A DNA stretch of 64,000 nucleotides from Protula sp. h YS-2021 (GCA_949752745.1 OX457026.1:40590394-40654393); one strand, 5' to 3'. Positions 34,323 through 47,395 are shown, counted from the stretch's first letter. Translations and numbers: made by a program. The notes: generated from the letters alone by a model not told the origin.

Positions 34323-35288
34323 TGTTACGGCCAGATATGGAACGATTTTTGACCTTGAAAAGTAAACAGAGATTTATTGTTCTAGAACTAAGTGCATCAA
34401 CGGATACACATCCATCATGTGAATAACACTGAAGTTGCTTTAAAAATCAGCTGTTTCTTAGAAAATCATTTCGAAACAAGTTTCCGTGGTTGAGATAAGA
34501 TGTCATTTTGCTTCCAAGTTTAATTAAAAGTCCATTAATTTTGAATTGTTATTCGTTTCCTGTGTATGACGTTGCCGTTAATACTAAGGGTTTCCATGAA
34601 ATTCGAAGAAAATGCCGGTATTTTATCCAACCACATTCCCAAAACTGCAACTTTATTTCCACACCCAAAAACACTCATTTCCGACCTCCCACTTTATTGG
34701 TAAATTCTTATGATCGTGATTTCCTTCGATTTCCCATAAATAGCCGTACATCGCTGTTCTGCAGCATATGATATTTGGTACGCATCTGCGTAAAGGCTCT
34801 TAATTAAAAAGGTGTAATTAAAGGGGAACTTATGGAAGTTAAGGAATATAAGAGCGCATAAAATGTGGTAAGCTGTTTTATGTTAATTCGTGGATTTAAA
34901 TTGACTGAAGTTAATTCACATTGAGCAAATTGCGCACAAGATTATATGATCGATTATGTATATGTAATTAAGATGTGTTTGCCAATATTTCTCTATTGTT
35001 TTAAAATGTAAGGTCGGTTAATTGATTATTAATTATTATTAAATGTTGGTTTGTACTAGATGAAAATATTTAACTATGTCTGTAAAATGATAATTATTTT
35101 GAATTCCACGCGAATAAGATTCTGAGATTGAAACGTCATTGAACTTGTTTTAGGATTTATTTTTATTTATTTTTTCTTTTCAGTTAATCGTTGCGTCATT
35201 ATGTGATTAAGGGATCATATCAGTGAAGCGTACGCATTACACATAGTGTAATAAAGATACATAAATTCCAAAGACTTTGACTTCCACA
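34323..35288 (+). repeat. 3' LTR of BEL/Pao element
   Basis: 966 bp, from TGTTACGGCCAGATATGG to GACTTCCACA. It holds about 230 bp (about 34636-34865) and 18 bp (near 34918) that the 5' LTR lacks. The extra segment includes possible core-promoter words (CCATAAATAGCC, GGAATATAAGAGCGC). Confidence 0.9.
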
Positions 35289-35293
35289 GTGTG

Positions 35294-35324
35294 AAATCTG
35301 AATTTTCCCTCTCAGCCATCGCAG
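35294..35324. mobile_element. Right end of the AGACTTCA MITE beyond the BEL/Pao insertion
   Basis: AAATCTGAATTTTCCCTCTC continues the inverted counterpart of 25215-25250. Joining 26324 to 35294 restores the order seen in the left repeat. It ends before the candidate duplication GAAAGG. Confidence 0.65.
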
Positions 35325-35609
35325 GAAAGGCGATCCTAAACATAAGTTCCTGCAATGGTACTTTGTCTATGCATTGGAACATTTCACTAATCCAATACTA
35401 TTCTGAGATCCCACTGTACTATGTGCTTTACCAGCGGGGGGTTCTAAATTTTGAAAATTCGTATCAGGATAGTGAGACACTCCTCCCAGCTTGGATCGTA
35501 CCCCGACGCGTTACGAAGGTTGGCTCCCAGAGCAGATGCATAGCCCTCTATAGTGTTGAAGCCCTGATAAGCGGACAAAAGAATATCATTTAATAATAGC
35601 TCTCAAGCC

Positions 35610-36302
35610 CTCAACCTCATGTTCCACACCTCGTCATTCAAAATGAATGAGTGTTCACACGACGGTGGAGATGGATATGTGGTCGACATCAATACACATA
35701 TACTAATCCCCGGTCAACCAAGCTGCTTCAAGTACCTATGTTTTCAGGCCGGAGACAAACGGTACCGGTACAAAGTCTATCCATTCGGTCTGTCACCTGC
35801 CACATGGGTGTTCAGTAAAGTGATGCAAGAGCTGAAAGCGCGGGCTTGGCGACTTCCCATGCTGCTGTTTCAGTATCTAGACGACTGGCTCAACGCAGGA
35901 CGAAACAATGAGCAAGTCGGCAGGCAAGCCCTGCGTCTCATCGATAAATGCGTGGAGATTGGACCTCTTGTGAATCTGGAGAAGCCATCTGGAGATGTAG
36001 CCAAGGCAGGTAATCGGTTTTCTAGGGCAGGATTCGATTTCACGAGAAACATGATTCGCTCGACAACAGATGGCTTGGGGGAAAACAGAAAGCCTGATAT
36101 CAGCACCGCTACGGACAGCTGCCTGCCGTTGCCATGCGCCAAGCTACTGTGGCTGCTGGTAGCTACGGGAAAAATAATACGACTTGGTAGGTTGCGATTC
36201 TGCCACTATCAGAGGTTAGTTCGGAAAGCAGTACAAGTAGGCCGTTGCCTCGATACTTCAATAACACTGACTCAAAAAGCCAAATCAGAACTCGATTGGT
36301 GA
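35610..36302 (+). pseudogene. DIRS-like reverse transcriptase, C-terminal part (copy 3)
   Basis: A mostly open frame carries YKVYPFGLSPATWVFSKVMQ followed by LLFQYLDDWLNAGR, the catalytic DIRS-type YLDDW box. The thumb follows (VNLEKPS...FDFTRNMI). It starts where the copy 4 segment at 39.9 kb ends, so the two may be halves of one rearranged element. N-terminal RT, RNase H and recombinase are absent. The stop at 36300 ends similarity. Confidence 0.8.
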
Positions 36303-38240
36303 AGAAACAGATGCGGATTTTCATTTCGCTGGTGGTCATATGACCCATAGAATGGACACCGCCATTTTTTGCCATTACTTGAGATTTGCCATGTAGACTT
36401 CTATAACCATCGAAAACCCAAGGTTGATGAAACATTAAAATGTTTAGTGGGATGAATAAATTATAATTACGTCATAAACATTATTATAATTTTATATCAT
36501 AATAGTCTTGTAACAAATGGACGTATTATTCTTCGTGTGTTGTTTACTTTTTCGCTAGTTAAGGAAAGGCAAAATGGCATTTATAATGTGAAAACAACTT
36601 CATAGTAAGTGTGGAGGCGATCACAAAACTTTGCACTTAAGTAGAATTTGATCTGAGGGTATGCATCCCGCCTTTTTTCATCTACAATTTCGTTTTCATG
36701 CTAAAAACGCCATGCAAACACAGCTGATTTTAGAATAATTAAATACGGCGCATTTAAAAGCAAAGTAACGGTTGAGCAAAACAGCACAGCCTAAGGGCGT
36801 TACGTGAGCTCTGCCTGCATAGAGAAAAAGTGTCAGTGCGTTCAAGCTATAAAGCCGTTGAGCCATCATAACAAAGCAGATGAACCTTATAAACCGCATA
36901 CGTTCTGCGCCATAAGCTCTTAGTCGTATTACAGACTATGCGGCTTGTAAAAAATACTTCATGTTGTTCTAGAAATAATAAACCGTTAAAGGAAAAATTC
37001 TTAACGTTTAATGTTTGTCAAGTGTTGAAGATTTCGCTTGCGCAATGCGGTTCTAGTTCTCAAATGTGATGGTGCATGGACTGCATCGATCGCTGCTGGG
37101 GGCTACACTGAAAAATATGGGATATTTCAAAAGCCATCCGTTTAAGTGGGAAGGCCACCACTTCCCAAAGAATACTTTAAGCACAGATGCAGATGTAAAT
37201 TCACGGAAGCAATGGGGAAATAACAGTTGAGGTAGCAAAACAACAACAGTTTCGGCTCTTTTCAGAACCACCTCTTCTTAAGAAATAAGCAAAAGTGTGA
37301 GAGAGAAAAAAGGGTTCTTAGTATAACAAAAAAGTTTAAAAACTAAAAAACATGAAAAAAGATATAATTTTATGTTTCAGCAAAAGTACAGTATGTGTTT
37401 TCTCAGGACGCCGCTGCTGAAAAAGTGCTTCTCAGTTTTTCTTATCCTTTTCTTTCCTTTTCTTTCCTTTTCCTTACCACACGCGTTTTCTAGGCAAGCG
37501 CAAATTTTTCTTTGCTGTCTTCAGCTAGAACTTGATTTTCTCCACCTTTACTAGTTATTCGTTGGATAATATGTTCTATTATGTGGCATACTGATGTGAG
37601 AGTCAATGGCTCACAAGTTTTGAAGATTTCACCTTCGAACGTTCTTTTCTGGTAAATCTGAGTTTACATCACGGAGGGTTTACTTTCCTCAATAAGCGTT
37701 GCTCGTAGGTTCTCCACCTTTTTCTGGTATGGCACGTGCTGGCTGACGATCAGTGAAGGAGCACAAGCCATTTCAGATTGTATATCCTTATCTCAAGCTA
37801 GGTCACTTGTGGCCTAGCCGCATAGATTGGTGCTTCCTAGCACACCACCGGTAACCATAGAGCTGAACTAGGTTACTTTGCCAGCATCTGGACGCAGTCT
37901 GGTTGGAGTCTGGTTGGCCTCGAACCGACTCGGCTACTCCTTGGTCACGCTCAGTACCAGATATCAAGTACTCATCATTTCTAGGTTAGGTATTGGTACA
38001 GGTACCCAATAGTTAGCTGAGTCTTGGTTGGTCACTTGGTGCTGAGCCGCGAAAGCATACTCACCATCAACCTTGGTACGTGCCAACCTTGGTATGTGTA
38101 AAGCTTGGTCAGGGCTTCGTCACCCCTGGGTCCACACACGATGGGAGTCACCAAGTACCAACCCTTCTACAACAGTTAGCTTGGTTGAATACAGACGTCA
38201 GTGTATCTGACAGGAGTGTTAATTAGGTTACAGACACACT
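36303..38240. other. No recognised gene; possible DIRS terminal or spacer sequence
   Basis: I see no coding region. The part at about 37740-38160 is rich in AGCTTGGT / CTTGGTAC words and may be non-coding sequence of the following DIRS-like copy. That is a guess. Confidence 0.3.
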
Positions 38241-39890
38241 ACTTACACACTCTTCAGTGGACCTCCAAACCAGTCGAAAAAGCCCAAACCCTCTGCAACT
38301 TCAGAAACAGTCGCAGAGTCGGACTTATCGGCTAATGGGAACGTGCAATACAAAGCTTGGTCTATCCTGCCTCAGGAGACCGAGAAGGTATTTTCCTAGT
38401 CATCTGACGTTTTATTGCCGCTTTCTATACCCTTGCCGCTTTCTATACCCTGGCACACACAGTCAGGAGCGTGTTTCACCAGCCACGTGGGTAGTTTGCT
38501 CTCCTCCCACGCCCTGACACTTCTCCTTCGCAAGCGTTAGATGTGGCGCAGCTATCTCAGTCAGACTACCTGAATATGTCTTAAGTTTTGGCTATGCAGG
38601 CTCAGCTCCAGAAACAGATTCAGGAACTCCAAAAGTCGGTGCTGTCGAAGGAAAACAAACCGAGAACCAAACACGCATATGTTCACGCCCACAAGATGAC
38701 CCACTAGTGTTGGCTGTGTCGATCCCTATGTTGGTCTCCACTTCGCTCGCCACATTGCAGTCGCCGCTACCGGAAACCAAGAGCACAGCGTAAGCTATGT
38801 TACTCAGTGAGAGTGTGTCATCCGGTGTGTCCCATCAGGCCAGGTCCCGATTACGCAGTGCGTTAACGAAGAGGAGCTCGCCCCCTTACATACGTCACCG
38901 CTAGTTTCGGTCCCCAAGAACAAGGAAAGGGCTATTTGCATATGCACCTGAGGCCTGGACTCCAAAGTCGAGCCATGCCCCTGTCAGCTAGAGGATAGGA
39001 GTTCGCATGACAAAGACTCGGGCTCAGACGGGGAGAGAGATAGAAAACGACTCACTGGAGAGCTTCTCTCTCCCAGTACAGCTTTCTCTCCATAAAGGTG
39101 ACCCAATTCTCTCTCCAGGCAAGGGAATTCAAGTGATTAACAGTCTGGATGACTTACGTGTGAAGCACCCGGTGACATTCAAACTGCTGGAGTTCTTGAC
39201 ACTGGCAACTAGAGACGTGGTTAAGCTGGGGACGTACCTTACCAATTTTATGACTTCCTTAGACACGATGCCTCTTAACAGCATTGTTGGTCAAGTGTGA
39301 AAGGCCTTTGCGAGCTTCGCCACACCCCCATTCTAGGGTAGAAGGAACTCCCCCTGCTCCTCCCCCTAGAAGAAGTGCTGAGAGTGAATCACGAGAGGAG
39401 AACGCTGTCGCAGAACTTAACCATCATGGCCAGAGCGAGTCATCATACTCTCGCCCACAGAAACGCAGATACCCACACCGAACTGGCCAAGACAGATAAA
39501 GATCCAGCAGCAATACGGGGGCTTCTTCCCCGAAAAAGCCAAGACTGGTGGGCAACGGCGAAAGTCCTTCGTACCTTCCTCAACCAAGCTCCATGCAGCT
39601 TAGCTGCATCCTACGACCAAGGTTTACAGAAGCACAAAGTCCTAAGGAACATAATCGGACACTTGGTGCGCAAGGGAGCAGATGGCAGAAGATCAGGCCA
39701 TTTCAGCAGGGTTTTTCTGGTACCCCAGAAATCAGCGGTTGGCGGTTAATCGTAGACTTATCCATCTTAAATCAGTTCCTGCATGTGACTCTTTTTCAAA
39801 TGGTCACAGTCTTTATCATAAAGGAGTCCCAGAGCAAGTGCATGTGGATTACGTCCAGCAGCCTGACCAAGGCTCTGTAACGTCAAAAAC
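38240..39890 (+). pseudogene. DIRS-like gag and RT start (copy 4)
   Basis: The gag-like part has AQLQKQIQELQKS near 38600 and VKHPVTFKLLEFLTLATRDVV (39007-39300), paralleling copies 1 and 2. After more frame changes, WWATAKVLRTFLNQAP and GHFSRVFLVPQKSAVGG, then LIVDLSILNQFLHVTLFQM, mark RT blocks 1-2. Sequence stops resembling RT near 39880, just where copy 3's segment would begin. A 22-bp tandem pair (CTTTCTATACCCTTGCCG) lies near 38420. Confidence 0.65.
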
Positions 39891-40236
39891 CCACCAAGAA
39901 AGGTAAGTCGCTAACTCAATTATGGATCTGTATAGTGTGATCTTATCAGACGTATTTAAACGGGTTGCTGTTAATCACCAAATTATTTATTAAATATTAT
40001 CTGAAGCTAAGTCTCAGAGCAGACTATCGGGCTTGTGTTTTTTTGGCACTTTCGCCTCAGCCAAATCATTATCCTCTAATTAGCCTTCATCTGTAGCGAA
40101 CCGATAGCCAAAGGTAACGGAAAGCTTAAGCAAAAGGACAGCTTCTTCCACCACTCCGGCAAGGGCAAGAAAAGCCAAAAGTAAGGTCGTCGGTAGCTCT
40201 ATGTCACTGCCAAAAGAGCTCTTCTTGGACGTGTGT

Positions 40237-40239
<3 letters not shown>

Positions 40240-40311
<72 letters not shown>
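40240..40311. repeat. (CT)n microsatellite
   Basis: About 36 CT units. The flanks are not recognised. Confidence 0.95.
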
Positions 40312-40318
<7 letters not shown>

Positions 40319-40319
40319 T

Positions 40320-41690
40320 CTGGTGCTCTAGTTATGGTCCAGTGACCAAGCGGTTGGTTTTACTAGTGTGCGCACAGTCTACCATTGGTTCAAGCCAAGT
40401 CTTGTGAGTCTGGTATCCCATTTTATTTTTGCAAGAAGGGGAAGTGCACACTGCTTGTGTGCATTTTCCTCGGTGCGTCCGTCTCAGCCAATAGATTCGA
40501 TCGCGGAAGGATCAGATGCCAAGACCTGCCTCGGCCACTTAGTGAGTGCTTGGTTATTTATTAAATGAGCACGCTGTATAAGTACTATCTGTCATTGTTA
40601 GCTATCTTATTGCAATGCCAATACATTGGTATTATGGTTATTCAGCTTCGTTCTTGGTTATATTACGAGTTATCATTCATGACGCTAGGTTGCTTTGAAA
40701 CAGTGCGAGGGACTTCTGCATTGGTTAATCACCTTCACAAGTTTAATTCTTTTTTTATTGTCATTTCTGATATAACCGGTACATATTTAACAATATTCAG
40801 TGAAAACTGATAGTGACTGACAATTACTGCAAATGACATTTTGTTGTTGTTGCTGATACAATAATCATATACTAAAAAAATTTTGTTCTAACAACCATAA
40901 ATATACATGTATCTCATTCTTCATAACAAAGAATCAATTCTATTTAAAGTATCGGTCACTCTTTTATCCTTTTTTCTTAATAGTTCTTCAATTTGCAATT
41001 TAGATTTAAGAAATATTAAAAATTCGGTAAAAAATATTTCCCGATTTTTACAGTGGCATCTATGTATGAATATACGTGCCTGTAATAAGACATAATCAAT
41101 GGCAAACTGAAGGTCTTTTTCAATACAATCACTTTTTACTAATCCAAGGATCTTTTTCCTTGCGTCTTAATATTTTGTAAGTGACGAGGCCGTGCTTACA
41201 GAGTTTTTGGTCACAGATTTGGTTGCGTGAACTTAATTCCACCATCATGTTTACGAAAAAAGTCAAGTAAATAAAGATTATTGTATGCCCTTTTATCAAC
41301 TTCTCGACCCTTGTTGTAAGAGTAAGCTACCATTTCGGGAGCGGATGGAGGAGGGGGATGGTGTTAGGAAGTGGCCAAAGGGTGAGAAACGCTTGGTTAC
41401 GGGTGAGTCTTCTTCTTGGTATCTGTTCGTCCTTCCGTATGCGAGAGTTGTGCACCAACTCGATTTGATATTTGCATTCTTTAAGCACATTAAACACATG
41501 GAATAATATCACTGGTGTTTTATTTGTGCTTAAACCATTGTCCTCACGGGACTTTCACGTACGAGTAAAAGATCAGTTCTTTGGAAAATTTTTCTCAGCT
41601 TGGCTTTCAACGCAGGTTACCCTTGCTCCTGCTCTGTTCCCATATACACGTGGAAATAAACAAATTCGGAGCTTTTGCATAGTAAAACTG
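40320..41690. other. No recognised gene
   Basis: A/T-rich sequence without family motifs on either strand. Confidence 0.4.
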
Positions 41691-41992
41691 AAGTTCATTT
41701 TCACAGAACGCTCTTTTACGAGTAAAAGCGTAATTCGCGTTCTCCACTTTTATCATAGTTTCCCTCCCGCCACCCCTCTTAATCTAGATGTGGTTGGTGC
41801 CGGGAGGTAAAACTCGAATGAGGCTTGGTACTAGAGTACAAAACGATTCTGATTGGTGGATATCCAGGCCAGAACTATTCGAGCCATCATGCGAAAATTT
41901 TGGTTTTAAATTGCTTGAATCTTAGATTACATGAGAAAACCTTATAAAAGTGAAGAACGCGAATTAGCGTTTTACGAAAATAAAACGTCAGA
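41690..41992. repeat. Short inverted-repeat element with TTTTACGAGTAAAAGCG ends
   Basis: The left end has CTCTTTTACGAGTAAAAGCG then TAATTCGCGTTCTCCACTTT. The right end has the inverse, AAAGTGAAGAACGCGAATTA then GCGTTTTACG. The same pair occurs at 47052-47395 and one end at about 4600-4660. No coding capacity. Confidence 0.5.
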
Positions 41993-41999
41993 TTTCGAT

Positions 42000-43490
42000 C
42001 TCTCCCACCCACTCTTTTCCGTGAAGGATGAAAAAATATTTATTTTGTTCCCTTGTGTAAATTCATACCTCCCGCACTCTCTCATAACGTGTGTGTGTAT
42101 GTGTGTGCGCAAAAGCTGTTATGGTAAAAGTTGTATTGAAATATGTTTGTTTTGACCGTTTGACTGTTTAACACATAATTGCTGTTTTTTTAACGAAAAA
42201 AAAATATTTTGTTTTACAGGAATGCAATATCATCATCGTCTTCTAAAAAAAAAACGCGTTCTTATCTGGGTAAAAATGGGCAAAGTATAAGTTTGAATAA
42301 AGTGAAAATTAAAACTGAAAATGGGTTTTTCATTTTCCATCCTGAGACAGAAAATCAAGTTTTCCATCTGATATGAAATATTATGTATTGTACACTGATA
42401 TAGGAATGAAAATACATTTCGCTGAAATCACTTAGAAAAAGCAAACTATGACTGAGCACAGTTTTGAAAAAGGGTCAAATGGAACAGCCAAGCAGACAGA
42501 CGGCCACACTTCAAAACTATGTTACCCAATGAATCATTGTAAATGTTCATTTTCCGGCCAATTGGAAGCTGTAAATACCGAACCGTCGGTAATTCAAATT
42601 ATTGCTCCTTCTAAGTGATAATGTTTCAGCACATTAAACCTCGGATTTCAGATTTGTTTGTCTTGAGTAAATACATCTGAAATGTTTTCAGTTTGGATCT
42701 GTCACACCAATTGGGCATCGTAGTACTTGGATTTCGAAGAAATGATCCTTCGGGATAAAGGACAGTCTCCATATGTTCCGTGATTTTATCTTTCTGGTAT
42801 TTTTTTCAGACAGGGCAAGCCTTTTGACAAGAAAAATGCTACGCCATTCTTAAATGCTTCGCACCCGCCATCTTAAGTTTACTTGTCTCATCCTCAGCCA
42901 CTATACCAGCTCCGAAAAGCAAGACTTCGTTTTTGGATGAGAATAAAAAAAAGCAGGGATTTCTCGCTGCTTGAAACTATGAAAAGTTAATAAAAATTTT
43001 GTGAGTCATGCTGCGATCATTTAATTCATATTAAAGAGAACGCATCTTAAGCTGCCAATTTCATTCTTTGAAATACTGCCAAAACATCTCATCCAAAAGA
43101 GGATTACAGAACAGCAGCTGGATTTCTTTTCCCTTAAAACATTTTCACAACTTTGATGGCGGGATGAGATTAAAATCACTGACAGAAAATCTTCTTTCAC
43201 TGCCATAGCTGACAACTTTGGCACATGCCCAAAACAATATTTACGCGCTGGCAGTCTGCGAGGAAGTTGAAGAAACCAATTACATTTCCTACATTTTTAT
43301 TTACAAACAGCACTACCAGATACCATACCAAATGTTTTTTTTTTAATTTTGAATAGCGGTGGAGTCCCCCTCCCTCCTTCCTCCATCCGACTGCCCACCT
43401 TTTCAGGAGTCACTTGATAGAATATGTTACCTTGTTCGTAGAAAACGCGAAGATCATTTGGTGGTCAAATGGGGCTTTGCCAGTCGGATT
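42000..43490. other. No recognised gene
   Basis: A/T-rich spacer. Short open frames have no motif support. Confidence 0.4.
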
Positions 43491-43499
43491 CACTCCTCG

Positions 43500-45860
43500 G
43501 TAAACATTCCGACGTCGATTTGCAGTAGCGACGCCTACCCAACCGCATCACAACAATGAACCCGGTTATAATTTGATTGTCATTGCTCGGAACCATAAAT
43601 CAACGTCCACTAAACGTCTTTGACACAACGTTCAACAAAAAACCCCCACTTTCCAACGTCTGATCACTCTCTTTGGTGTAACATTGAATAGACGTCAGAA
43701 AATCGCCGGGGTAACAAAGCAAACAACTTAATCATGTTATCGCTCACTGGATATGAAAGCCATGACAGGGGTCTCCAGTCAAGAGCACGCAAGTGTTTTC
43801 CCATCTATCTTCGAAAAATATTCATGAAAATTAATTTTATACGTATCCTGCGTTACTGCATGGCCAAAAGACGACCACGACACCATGACGGAGGGGTGAC
43901 CATGACACCTTGACGGAGGGGTGACCATGACACCTTGACGGAGGGGTGACCGGGACACCTTGACGGAGGGGTGACCGGGACACCTTGACGGAGGGGTGGC
44001 TACGACACCTTGATTGAAGGGTGGCCACGACACCTTGACGGAGGAGTGACCACGACACCCTCACGGAGGGGTGACCACGACACCGTGATGGAGGGGTGAC
44101 CACGACACCTTCACGGAGGGGTGTCCACGACACCTTGATAGCGGGGTGACCATGACACCTTGACGGAGGGGTGACCACGACACCATGACGGAGGGGTGAC
44201 CATGACACCTTGACGGAGGGGTGGCTACGACACCTTGACGGAGGGGTGACTATGACACCTTGACGGAGGGATGACCACGACACCATGACGGAGGGGTGAC
44301 CATGACACCTTGACGGAGGGGTGGCTACGACACCTTGACGGAGGGGTGACCATGACACCTTGACGGAGGGGTGACCACGACACCATGACGGAGGGGTGAC
44401 CACGACACCATGACGGAGGGGTGACCATGACACCTTGACGGAGGGGTGAGCACGACACCGTGATGGAGGGGTGACCACGACACCTTCACGGAGGGGTGAC
44501 CACGACACCTTGATAGCGGGGTGACCATGACACCTTGACGGAGGGGTGACCACGACACCATGACGGAGGGGTGACCATGACACCTTGACGGAGGGGTGGC
44601 TACGACACCATGACGGAGGGGTGACCATGACACCTTGACGGAGGGGTGACCACGACACCATGACGGAGGGGTGACCATGACACCTTGACGGAGGGGTGAC
44701 CATGACACCTTGACGGAGGGGTGACCGGGACACCTTGACGGAGGGGTGACCGGGACACCTTGACGGAGGGTTGGCTACGACACCTTGATTGAAGGGTGGC
44801 CACGACACCTTGACGGAGGGGTGACCACGACACCGTGATGGAGGGGTGACCACGACACCTCCACGGAGGGGTGACCACGACACCGTGATGGAGGGGCGGC
44901 CACGACACCATGACGGAGGGGTGACCATGACACCTTGACGGAGGGGTGACCACGACACCATGACGGAGGGGTGACCATGACACCTTGACGGAGGGGTGAC
45001 CATGACACCTTGACGGAGGGGTGACCGGGACACCTTGACGGAGGGGTGACCGGGACACCTTGACGGAGGGGTGGCTACGACACCTTGATTGAAGGGTGGC
45101 CACGACACCTTGACGGAGGGGTGACCACGACACCGTGATGGAGGGGTGACCACGACACCTCCACGGAGGGGTGACCACGACACCGTGATGGAGGGGTGAC
45201 CACAACACCCTCACGAAGGGGTGACCGGGACACCTTGACGGAGGGGTGACCGGGACACCTTGGCGGAGGGGTGACCACGACACTTCCACGGAGGGGTGAC
45301 CACAACACTTTGATGGAGGGGTGGCCACAACACCTTGACGGAGGGGTGACTACGACACCTTATGATTAAAACTGTCTGGATTGTAATTCTAGGTTAACAT
45401 TTTCCTGACGTGTGTGTAACGCTGCATCGACTTCCAATTGCAGCCCATTCCAACATTTATTAGACGTCGGATATCCGATGTCTGCTTAATGTCTGCAGAT
45501 AGACGTTGTTTCGACTTCCATAATCAAACAGGTCCGACTATGATCCAAAGTGGATAGAACGCCAAAAACAAACAAGAAAGATGACTTTGTCATATTCTAG
45601 CATACTGGATTGCCAAGAGCCGGGGGGGGGGGGCACTTTTCGAGAAGTGCGGCAGTTCCATCTCATGAATGTCACTTTCTCCACGTCTATGCAACGCCCA
45701 TCTCCCGACGTCTATCCAACGCCAACCTCTCCCGATGTCTATAGAGCGTCAACCCTCTGCGTCTATCCAACGTCGACTACCGACGACTATCCAACGACTG
45801 TTTCGACTCATACACAGCCAAATTCCGACGTTGAGTTGCGACGTATATAACGTCGAAAAT
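43500..45860. repeat. GACGTC-rich dispersed element, copy expanded by minisatellite
   Basis: The left block (CATAAATCAACGTCCACTAA, TTGAATAGACGTCAG, GTTATCGCTCACTGG) and right block (AATTCTAGGTTAACATTTTC, then GACGTCTATCCAACG words to about 45860) have the same order as in 15480-16060. The array described next separates them. The right end carries a short tandem series of CGACGTCTATCCAACG-like words (about 45680-45800). Confidence 0.65.
43860..45362. repeat. 25-bp minisatellite, about 60 units
   Basis: The unit is CACGACACCTTGACGGAGGG plus GTGAC, with variants at few positions (CATGACACC, CGGGACACC, CACCATGACGG, GATAGCGGGG). Larger blocks recur, for example GATTGAAGGGTGGCCACGAC at about 44012, 44788 and 45088, so multi-unit segments were duplicated. 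25 is not a multiple of three and no phase has stops on the minus strand, which makes long spurious frames (up to 448 codons). Confidence 0.95.
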
Positions 45861-45869
45861 TCACTAAGA

Positions 45870-47050
45870 CTAGGATGGTTTCGTATATATGTCGGAAATT
45901 GATCAAAACACGACCGATCTTTTGGAATTTTAAGAGCTCGCGATGTTTCAAATTGCATTTTATAAAAAAATATTGGTGTCCTTTTTAGCAAAACTCTTTT
46001 CCAGTTTGTGTGGTCCTTGGCCAAACAACTCACCCACTTTCAGTATCAAGTACACCCGCGCTTAAAACGGGGATATTTTTACTCGGTAGTCCGGTTTTCT
46101 TGCAAAATTGTACTGAATTAACTCCTATTCTGTGGTTTTGGCAATAAAATTACGGAGCTGTAAGCATGTATTACAAAAGTATTTGTTTTTTAAAACGGGA
46201 GAGTTCGTGTTTAGACGTCATTTAAAAAAATCGGGGACATTCGTTGTTACCAGTATGTGAATGATTGCCCCACCTTCCCTCCCCCGGACGCACGCCTGAA
46301 TCCAATATACAGTACATCATGTAACCCATCTTCCATATAATTATGAATGATAGCATGTGCAGTGCGGTGCTTGTGTTAAACATGTTTATGTAGCCTTCTC
46401 CCACACACGCTTGAAAATCTTCAGCATTTTAAACTAAACTGCATTACAGTTACAAGATGACAGGAATCGTAAATAATTGCGGGAAATAAAAAATGGATTA
46501 AAATTAAAACGGCTGTATATAGAAATGCGATGTTCGCTATGGATATAAGTCATTCCATCTGGATCTGAGGTCGAAATCTTGCAAACATGAAAACTACAAA
46601 TTTGCTGTTGTGTAAGTTCTTACTTTTTCCCTTTCATAAATCATGTGGCGGGTAGAACTGATGCAACGAGTAAACATTAATTTGTGAGATCGAGATGGCG
46701 TTCTACCAAATGCCGTTCTTGCACAAAATTTAATATATACAATATGGAATTAAACACAGAATTAGCATTACAATTGAAACTCAACAGCAGCATGATTTGT
46801 ATATCTGGAACAACGGGTTTGTGAAACGCTCTATCGGTTTATTTTCGAGGCATTTGTTTGAAAAAAGAGTCCTTAGAGTTGTTCTGGATTGCTTTTTAGC
46901 AAATCTTATATATATATGTGCCCAATGTTTTTCGCCATTCAGAAATTACTTATACGCTTGTCATACAGCAACTGTAACAAGTTTAACTTGATACAGTGCA
47001 GTGGCTGCGTGGCGTGCGGCGTAACTGCACACAGGCGTGCTGCAGTGACT
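45870..47050. other. No recognised gene
   Basis: A/T-rich spacer with no motif-bearing frame. Confidence 0.4.
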
Positions 47051-47051
47051 T

Positions 47052-47395
47052 CTGGCGTTTTATTTTGTAAAACGAGCTTTTACAAGTAAAAGCGTAATTT
47101 GTTTTCTCCACTTTTAGATGGGTTCCCTACTAGAACTAGAACAAGCAATGAAAATTTTTGTTGCAGTAAGAACACACCTATCCCGCCATTCATTCATCGA
47201 CCAATGAGAACGAGGGAATCTTCTGGTATTATGTCATTGAGGATATAGGGCATCTCCTTTAAGCCCCCAAAAACACATGGTTATAAACTCATCCAGTCTT
47301 GATGTGGGATGAATGGATGGGAGAGTAAGTTAAAGGTGGAGAACGCGAATTACGCTTTTACTCGTAAAAGCTCGTTTTAAGAAATAAGACGCTAG
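47052..47395. repeat. Short inverted-repeat MITE (TTTTACTCGTAAAAGC termini)
   Basis: The left end is CTGGCGTTTTATTTTGTAAA then ACGAGCTTTTAC. The right end is its inverse, GTAAAAGCTCGTTTTAAGAA then ATAAGACGCTAG. Inside each end lies GTAAAAGCGTAATT...TTCTCCACTTTTAG. About 344 bp in total. No clear target duplication was found. Confidence 0.55.

Larger units (their letters stand above)
26325..35288 (+). mobile_element. BEL/Pao LTR retrotransposon, complete in structure but broken
   Basis: Two LTRs flank a gag-pol interior in BEL/Pao order: DUF1759-type gag, zinc knuckle, DUF1758-type protease, RT, RNase H/A17 region, integrase, DUF5641. A purine-rich tract (AAAGGGGGCGG) directly precedes the 3' LTR. 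The 5-bp duplication GTGTG flanks it (26320-26324 and 35289-35293). Frameshifts, stops and a fourfold tandem amplification in pol make it non-autonomous. It inserted into a terminal repeat of the AGACTTCA MITE. Confidence 0.9.

Noticed and set aside
43837..45328. Long minus-strand open frames (up to 448 codons) with a 25-residue protein repeat
   Set aside because: They arise because the 25-bp minisatellite lacks stops in every minus-strand phase. All three frames are open and encode the same kind of repeat, with no gene signals.
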